A stretch of DNA of 10,329 bases from an uncultured Bacteroidales bacterium (lineage in GTDB: Bacteria; Bacteroidota; Bacteroidia; Bacteroidales; Paludibacteraceae). Under the pieces are notes generated by a model. That model was not told the origin of the DNA. It did not search any database and saw nothing but the letters and a program-made list of their open reading frames with translations. How positions within the stretch are numbered: the first letter of the stretch is position 1; each line of letters opens with the position of its first letter. The stretch is taken from the NCBI GenBank assembly GCA_946619625.1, contig CAMOMF010000056.1, positions 1 to 10,329 on the forward strand, in the 5' to 3' direction. Made by a program: the position numbers and the translations under genes. Shown here piece by piece: positions 6,062 through 10,329 of the stretch.

Positions 6062-6427
6062 ATGTTTACAGACAAGACCATACGCTGCTACCATTCGAAT
6101 GTTTTGGATTCGCAAATGCGTAGAGAGATTAGAGTATTTCTGCGTGACGAAGCACACAATTGGATTAACAAGCCGGAGAACAAAGAGCAAGGTTTCTACG
6201 CCTATAAACTTGTAGGCAAAGACAGCACAGCTTGGAGTATGTACCCACTGACGGAGTTATACGCCTCGCTCCTTGAGAGATACAAAGGCAACGCTGCCAA
6301 GGCGAAAGCAGAATCCGGACGTGCCGTTGGACTGCTACTCAAGCAGGCCCTGCGCGATGATACAGAGTACGAGTATGCCCTTCAGCCGGGTTATAAAATG
6401 AAGTATACTTTAAGAAAGAAACTATAA
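6062..6427 (+). CDS. Unrecognised 121-residue basic protein
   Basis: The open frame extends to 5933, but the upstream part runs through the hairpin at 5937-5972 and then an A/C-rich CAACAACAAACAAAAAACAC stretch that resembles the untranslated leader of the next gene. I therefore place the start at ATG 6062 (MFTDKTIRCYHSN); ATG 6032 is the alternative. The product has no signal peptide or membrane segment. It is rich in Lys and Arg with an even mix of helix-forming residues. Visible segments are MRREIRVFLRDEAHNWI (about 19-35), GFYAYKLVGKDSTAWSMYPL (about 44-63) and an Ala/Lys-rich helix followed by VGLLLKQALRDD, with a basic end YTLRKKL. I do not recognise the family. It ends 32 bases before the surface-protein gene, so the two are probably co-transcribed; a cytoplasmic regulatory or RNA/DNA-binding role is only a guess from its charge and position. 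Confidence 0.72.
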   Translation: MFTDKTIRCYHSNVLDSQMRREIRVFLRDEAHNWINKPENKEQGFYAYKLVGKDSTAWSMYPLTELYASLLERYKGNAAKAKAESGRAVGLLLKQALRDDTEYEYALQPGYKMKYTLRKKL

Positions 6428-6459
6428 CAACAATATTAACAACAAAAACAACAAACAAA

Positions 6460-8967
6460 ATGAAAAAAACAAAACTTTTATCTTTAATTCTCTTGGGCCT
6501 CCTCTGCTCGGTAGGGAATGTATGGGGAGCGGCAAGCACCTCGACTGATGGAAAGTATGCTTCTGGCACTATTGATTTTAGTACAATTGGAACTCTTTCC
6601 GCTAACACTACATACTGGCATAATGGCGTGAAGTTCTATTCGGGAAACTCCGCCAGCGTTAGCGCTAGTACATCTGCTTGGAGTGAAAGTGTTTCCATTC
6701 CAGCGTATATTTCTTCGAAAAAATTTGGCAATAAATCTACTGCCTCGAATAAATGGGGCAGTAATGGAGCGGGCGCGCAATATACATCTAGTGGTTTCGC
6801 CTGCTCTCAACACACTATCGGCATTCATGTCAATTCTGCTTGTACATTAACAGTTATTGTGAACAAGAATCTTGGCTCTGATACTGATGACGCTGGAATC
6901 ACTGCCTCTATTGATGCAACCGCATATGGAACAGCCTGGACATCTTCAACATATAAAGCTGCAGGAACTACTGAACTTACTGTTACCTCGGCTCGTGCGG
7001 ACAAGACGAAATATCCTGGGCGCTACACACTTACAATAATTGTAACAGCTGGGAATCTCACCGATGGGGAAGCCGTTGTTAAAATGTTTAATAGTAGTTC
7101 TGGTACAGGTGCTGGAAAACTTTTCTGCTGGGAATCCATAACTATTACAACCCCTTCATGTTCCACTCCCGATGCTCCAACTGGATTTGAGGTTAATTCT
7201 GTTAGTTCAACATCTGCGACATTCGAAATTACTGATTCTGAAGGTGCTTCCTCATACGATATATATTGTTCAACGAGCAGTACCGAGCCTACGGCAGAAA
7301 CAGATGCCACAATAAATGTCAATACTAAGACTCCCACTATTGATGCTCTAACGGCTAGCACCACTTATTACGCATGGGTTCGTAGTGTATGCGACGCGTC
7401 TCACAAGAGTGATTGGGTCGCTTTGTCTACACCCGGCTATTTTACTACGCCAACACCCAAATGCGAAGCTCCGACTATCGTAGTAGGTGATTTTAATTTT
7501 GAGAATCACGGATATAAGGTAACGATTACCAATAATGAGACATCTTCTACGCTGAAGGTTTCAACGGATGGTTCTTTATATACCACTCAAACATCGCCTT
7601 ATGTGACTTATGCTACAAGTACTACTCATTATTACGCAAAGGCTGTGGACAAAACCGGATATGACGATTCAGACGTAACAGATGAGAATGTAACAAACAC
7701 GTATGCCCCCGCAAAGAGTTATGTGGCATGGGTATATGAGTCGAATTATGAGAATGCACCTAAAGATTATAATGTGGCTAACGATGAAATATACAAATCG
7801 TTAAAAACCATTTACAATGTAGTTCTCGTTGACATTAAGGATTATAAATCTTCGATTACTGATGAACAAAAGACTGCTCTAAACGGAAATTTGGACGATG
7901 CAGATCTCGTCTTTATTTCAGAAGCTGCAGCTGGTGGAGGAAAGGGAATGATCGCTCTTGAAGATCTCGTTGGTAATGTTCCCGTCTTGAATATGAAAAT
8001 TTGGGTTTATACATATAACTCTGATGCCTCTAAGAACCGTTGGGGTTGGGGTACTCTGAAGAATGAGGCTACAACAAAACGAGCTATCACGCCAATTTCA
8101 AAGATGTATAAATTATGGAATGGAGTTGAATTTGCAGGTGATAGTATAATATTGTTTAGTGGTTCCAATTCTCGAAGTCATATTCAAACCATTGATGAAT
8201 CGAAATCATTACCTTCCGGCAATGTCAATATGGCTTACGCGTATGGAACAACTAATGTAACTATGCACGCTTCAAATAGCCTTAAATATTTTGCGCTTGG
8301 TCTTTCTTGCGATGACTATGGAAACTACAATACCAATGCCATAACTATCGTTAAGAACGCAGCGGCAATGTTGATAGCAGGTGAAGATCTGGATGTTTCT
8401 TCCGTTTCGGGCACTATCTCGGCCGCAGGTTGGTGCACATTCTCCAGCTCATATCCGCTTAATTTGGCGAGCCTTCCTGCCGGACTGAATGCATACATAA
8501 TTGAGGAATCAAAGGTGGATCTTGCAAATAGTACAATAACCCTTACAGCTATTAATACGGCTGTTCCTGCCGGCACGGGACTTCTTTTGAAAGGTGCAGA
8601 AGGATTGTTTACTATTCCTGTTGCTGCTTCCGCAGAAACTGTTTCTGGCAATAAACTCGTTGGCTGTCCTTCTGTACAAGTTCTTTCAGAGAATGCAAAT
8701 TACTATGTTCTCGTTAATAATGATGGCGCACAATTCCAAAGCCTTGAAGACCAAGGGGCAACGGTTGGTGTAGGCAAAGCATATTTGGATTTGACAGGTC
8801 TCAGTCTTGCACCTGGTGCTCTCCGTATTGTGGTAGAAGAGGACAACGCAACTGCCATTGAATCAATTGAGGCTAATGAAGAAATAGTTAAGTTCTTCGA
8901 GAACGGCAATATCTACATTATGCGTAATGGTATTGTTTACGATGCAGTAGGTCGCGTAGTAAGATAA
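6460..8967 (+). CDS. Secreted multidomain surface protein with sorting-like C-terminal tail
   Basis: The 835-residue product begins with a signal peptide (about residues 1-24, ending VWGA). An N-terminal Ser/Thr-rich beta region (about 30-230) is followed by a fibronectin type III-like domain (about 233-330, with LTASTTYYAWVRSVC). A second beta domain (about 334-415) resembles the chitobiase C-terminal-like type. An alpha/beta domain follows (about 419-640, SYVAWVYESN, VVLVDIKDY, ADLVFISEAA, VPVLNMKIWVYTYN) and looks like a glutamine-amidotransferase/ThuA-like Rossmann fold; I see no clear catalytic Cys-His pair. Next is a Bacteroidales beta domain (about 650-790, ISAAGWCTFSSSYPLNLASL, AVPAGTGLLLKG). 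The tail (about 797-835, FFENGNIYIMRNGIVYDAVGRVVR) resembles C-terminal sorting-like segments of Bacteroidales secreted proteins; export by the type IX system is inference. Start ATG 6460 follows an A-rich leader. By eye the gene is more A/T-rich than the left-hand cluster. Function unknown; a surface binding or adhesive role is plausible. Confidence 0.85.
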   Translation: MKKTKLLSLILLGLLCSVGNVWGAASTSTDGKYASGTIDFSTIGTLSANTTYWHNGVKFYSGNSASVSASTSAWSESVSIPAYISSKKFGNKSTASNKWGSNGAGAQYTSSGFACSQHTIGIHVNSACTLTVIVNKNLGSDTDDAGITASIDATAYGTAWTSSTYKAAGTTELTVTSARADKTKYPGRYTLTIIVTAGNLTDGEAVVKMFNSSSGTGAGKLFCWESITITTPSCSTPDAPTGFEVNSVSSTSATFEITDSEGASSYDIYCSTSSTEPTAETDATINVNTKTPTIDALTASTTYYAWVRSVCDASHKSDWVALSTPGYFTTPTPKCEAPTIVVGDFNFENHGYKVTITNNETSSTLKVSTDGSLYTTQTSPYVTYATSTTHYYAKAVDKTGYDDSDVTDENVTNTYAPAKSYVAWVYESNYENAPKDYNVANDEIYKSLKTIYNVVLVDIKDYKSSITDEQKTALNGNLDDADLVFISEAAAGGGKGMIALEDLVGNVPVLNMKIWVYTYNSDASKNRWGWGTLKNEATTKRAITPISKMYKLWNGVEFAGDSIILFSGSNSRSHIQTIDESKSLPSGNVNMAYAYGTTNVTMHASNSLKYFALGLSCDDYGNYNTNAITIVKNAAAMLIAGEDLDVSSVSGTISAAGWCTFSSSYPLNLASLPAGLNAYIIEESKVDLANSTITLTAINTAVPAGTGLLLKGAEGLFTIPVAASAETVSGNKLVGCPSVQVLSENANYYVLVNNDGAQFQSLEDQGATVGVGKAYLDLTGLSLAPGALRIVVEEDNATAIESIEANEEIVKFFENGNIYIMRNGIVYDAVGRVVR

Positions 8968-9018
8968 CGTTTATTCAATTTGAAAATTAAGAATTTGTAA
9001 ATTAGTAAATTCACTATT

Positions 9019-9177
9019 ATGAAGAAATATGAAAATCCGATGCTTCAAATTGTAAGCATCAAGAATGATATTGTAACCGCAAGTGGCGAAGAAACGATTG
9101 GTATTGGTGCCAACTATTCAGGTGGCGCAGTTCTCGACGGCGGTCGCCGTATGGACGACTGGGACGCGGGATATTAA
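9019..9177 (+). CDS. 52-residue micropeptide downstream of the surface protein
   Basis: ATG at 9019 opens a 52-codon frame ending in TAA at 9175-9177, 51 bases after the surface-protein stop and 29 bases before an intrinsic terminator. The N-terminal half, MKKYENPMLQIVSIKNDIVT, followed by ASGE, is like that of many small Bacteroidales proteins of the MKKYEKP...DI(V/I) type (from memory). The C-terminal half is Gly-rich (IGIGANYSGGAVLDGG) and ends RRMDDWDAGY, with paired Arg, two Asp-Asp/Trp-Asp pairs and aromatic residues. There is no signal peptide or membrane segment. The layout, a conserved head with a Gly-rich variable tail, recalls leader-core precursors, but no modifying enzyme is seen nearby. 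It is most likely the last gene of the operon. Confidence 0.75.
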   Translation: MKKYENPMLQIVSIKNDIVTASGEETIGIGANYSGGAVLDGGRRMDDWDAGY

Positions 9178-9206
9178 TTCCCTAACAGCCTAAAGGCTAC
9201 ATTCTC

Positions 9207-9242
9207 AGCGCACCTGCACAGAAATGTGTGGGTGCGCTTTTT
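9207..9242 (+). terminator. Intrinsic terminator of the surface-protein operon
   Basis: AGCGCACC (9207-9214) pairs perfectly with GGTGCGCT (9231-9238), an inner CACA/TGTG extends the stem, and five T residues follow (9238-9242). It closes the operon after the micropeptide. The stretch from here to the higB promoter holds no gene. Confidence 0.9.
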
Positions 9243-9292
9243 GTGTGGTTTTTGACCTAAAAAGGGATATTTAGACTCCTTTGAGCAGAATG

Positions 9293-9304
9293 ATTTGCAC
9301 AAAT
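9293..9304. promoter_or_regulatory. Candidate operator copy upstream of higBA
   Basis: ATTTGCACAAAT is an inverted repeat (ATTTG-CA-CAAAT). A copy with 11 of 12 identical bases, ATTTGCACAATT, lies at 9443-9454 across the -33 box of the higBA promoter, and GTGCAAA, the same core reversed, is at 9371-9377. Because antitoxins of this type usually repress their own promoter, these may be HigA sites; binding is inference. Confidence 0.35.
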
Positions 9305-9443
9305 GGTACTTTCCCCCTCCCCAATCTCTTCTTTGCTGAAGCAAAAAGCCAATAAAAGCGGCGGAAAATGGTGCAAAATGACCTCATGTTCTTAGCCAAA
9401 ATGGCACGATCTGCTCCGCTGTGTGCATTTTTTTTGCATTTTA

Positions 9444-9475
9444 TTTGCACAATTCAAAAAAAAGCAGTACCTTTG
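9444..9475 (+). promoter_or_regulatory. Consensus promoter of the toxin-antitoxin module
   Basis: TTTG (9444-9447), a 20-base spacer and TACCTTTG (9468-9475) match the Bacteroidales promoter fully. Transcription should begin near 9479, about 20 bases before the higB ATG at 9498. An inverted repeat TGTGCA-N18-TGCACA (9422-9427 with 9446-9451) overlaps the -33 box. Confidence 0.85.
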
Positions 9476-9497
9476 CAGACCAAAACAAAGTGGAGAA

Positions 9498-9839
9498 ATG
9501 GATTCTGTCCGTAAAATAATATTCTATAAGCACTATTTTACTTCGTTTTATGTGGAACAAACCGAAGCAGTCAGGAAGAAAATCAATCAAGTATTGATGT
9601 TGGTCAAGACGCAACAGCAAATACCGGTTAAGTTTTTCAGGCAGATTGAGAGTGTAAAAGGCTTATATGAGATTCGTATAGAATCCATGAGTGATATCTA
9701 TCGCGTGTTTTGTTGTTTTGACAAAGGGAACCTCGTTGTATTGTTCAACGGATTTCAGAAGAAATCACAAAAGACACCTAAGGAACAAATCGAGCGAGGA
9801 GAACAATTAATGAAAGAGTATTTTAACAACCAGAGATAA
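9498..9839 (+). CDS. higB: HigB/RelE-superfamily toxin (Gp49-like)
   Basis: Such toxins are mRNA-cutting, usually ribosome-dependent endonucleases that arrest translation until bound by the antitoxin. The open frame begins at 9423, but a consensus promoter at 9444-9475 lies inside that extension. ATG at 9498 lies just downstream of the promoter and is preceded by GTGGAG, so it is the start, giving 113 residues, normal for the family. The Gp49-like pattern is clear: two N-terminal helices with FYVEQTEAVRKKINQVLMLVKT (about 17-38), then the strands GLYEIRIES (about 55-63) and DIYRVFCCFDKGNLVVLFNGFQKKSQKTP (about 66-94) with the conserved Arg and the F-x-K-K motif, and a C-terminal helix of the form EQIERGEQLMKEY. 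The antitoxin follows after one base. Confidence 0.9.
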   Translation: MDSVRKIIFYKHYFTSFYVEQTEAVRKKINQVLMLVKTQQQIPVKFFRQIESVKGLYEIRIESMSDIYRVFCCFDKGNLVVLFNGFQKKSQKTPKEQIERGEQLMKEYFNNQR

Positions 9840-9840
9840 T

Positions 9841-10152
9841 ATGACTACACAAAAGAAACAGCAAATATTGGATTGCTCTAATTTTGAGCAATTGTTAGAC
9901 GCCGAGTATGGGAAACGTGGCGTGCCCGAACGCGAGTCATTTGAAGCAAGTGCTGAGGCTTTTTGTTTAGGAGAATGCTTAAAAGAGCAAAGACTTGCTG
10001 CTGGTCTCACCCAACGCCAACTGGCAGAACAAACCGGTACGCAAGCCAGTACAATCTCGCGCGTTGAAAAGGGGTATCCTAATGTGTCGATCAACACAAT
10101 TTTCCATATTTTTGCCGGTATGGGAAAACGCGTGTCTTTCACCGTTTTATAA
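9841..10152 (+). CDS. higA: HigA-type XRE-family antitoxin
   Basis: The 103-residue protein has a helix-turn-helix of the Xre/Cro type at about residues 46-92: CLKEQRLAAGLTQRQLAEQTG for the first two helices, then QASTISRVEKG for the recognition helix, ending NTIFHIFAGMGKRV. The N-terminal 45 residues are the probable toxin-contact and linker region. It begins one base after the higB stop, so the two are translationally coupled. In this family the antitoxin neutralises the toxin and, alone or with it, represses the shared promoter. Toxin-first order is usual for higBA. No sign of truncation. Confidence 0.92.
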   Translation: MTTQKKQQILDCSNFEQLLDAEYGKRGVPERESFEASAEAFCLGECLKEQRLAAGLTQRQLAEQTGTQASTISRVEKGYPNVSINTIFHIFAGMGKRVSFTVL

Positions 10153-10212
10153 ATAAGACCTTTGTTTTGCCGATTGCAGGTAACTAACCCCAAGAACCCT
10201 ATATGAACCACT

Positions 10213-10242
10213 CTGCCCACTGCGTTTGCGGTGGGCAGTTTG
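10213..10242 (+). terminator. Probable terminator of higBA
   Basis: CTGCCCAC (10213-10220) pairs perfectly with GTGGGCAG (10231-10238), with an inner GC/GC extension and a GTTT loop. The following TTTGTGTT is a short, interrupted T-tract, so termination strength is uncertain. It lies about 60 bases after the higA stop. Confidence 0.6.
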
Positions 10243-10280
10243 TGTTGGTAGAAGACAAAACTATAACAAAAACATAGAAC

Positions 10281-10329
10281 ACAACCATAACATAACCATA
10301 AGATAACCATAAGATGACCATAAGATGAA
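10281..10329. repeat. 11-bp tandem repeat running off the right edge
   Basis: Consecutive units ACAACCATAAC, ATAACCATAAG twice, ATGACCATAAG and a partial ATGAA give at least 4.4 copies of an 11-bp period up to the window end. No gene overlaps it with confidence. The array may continue beyond the window. Confidence 0.85.

Noticed and set aside
9807..10310. 167-codon minus-strand ORF opposite higA
   Set aside because: It overlaps antisense to a clear XRE antitoxin and includes the hairpin and tandem repeat.

Overview
The window looks like chromosomal DNA of a member of the Bacteroidota, most likely the order Bacteroidales. Four lines of evidence agree. Five promoters match or nearly match the Bacteroidales consensus TTTG-N19/20-TAnnTTTG. 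Gene starts sit behind A-rich leaders with little or no Shine-Dalgarno sequence. The coaX / outer-membrane protein / TPR / LptC order is a recognisable Bacteroidales neighbourhood. A large secreted protein carries Bacteroidales-type beta domains and a sorting-like tail. No genus can be assigned from the sequence.

Left part (1-4959), all on the minus strand. Reading in the direction of transcription: a small Ala/Glu-rich lipoprotein with its own promoter, a roughly 120-nt leader and an intrinsic terminator; coaX (type III pantothenate kinase, first step of CoA synthesis); an outer-membrane beta-barrel protein with its own consensus promoter; a periplasmic TPR protein; and an LptC-like lipoprotein of LPS export. 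An intrinsic terminator closes this unit. A further minus-strand gene with its own promoter starts at 49 and leaves the window.

Centre (4960-6061). About 1.1 kb holds no convincing protein gene. A strong plus-strand promoter (5307-5338) fires into a highly structured stretch that ends in an intrinsic terminator (5645-5693). This looks like a noncoding RNA of about 350 nt, or a very long leader. A second block (5694-5972) contains further stems, two of which exclude each other, and a hairpin followed by a T-run.

Right part (6062-9242), plus strand. A probable operon encodes an unrecognised 121-residue basic protein, an 835-residue secreted multidomain surface protein, and a 52-residue peptide, closed by an intrinsic terminator. 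It lies directly downstream of the structured RNA region, which may control it. This combination of RNA, unknown protein, surface protein and micropeptide is the least explained part of the window.

Right end (9243-10329). A higBA-type toxin-antitoxin module has a consensus promoter and candidate operator repeats, followed by a hairpin and an 11-bp tandem repeat that runs off the edge. A second 11-bp-period repeat with a related core lies at 246-283.
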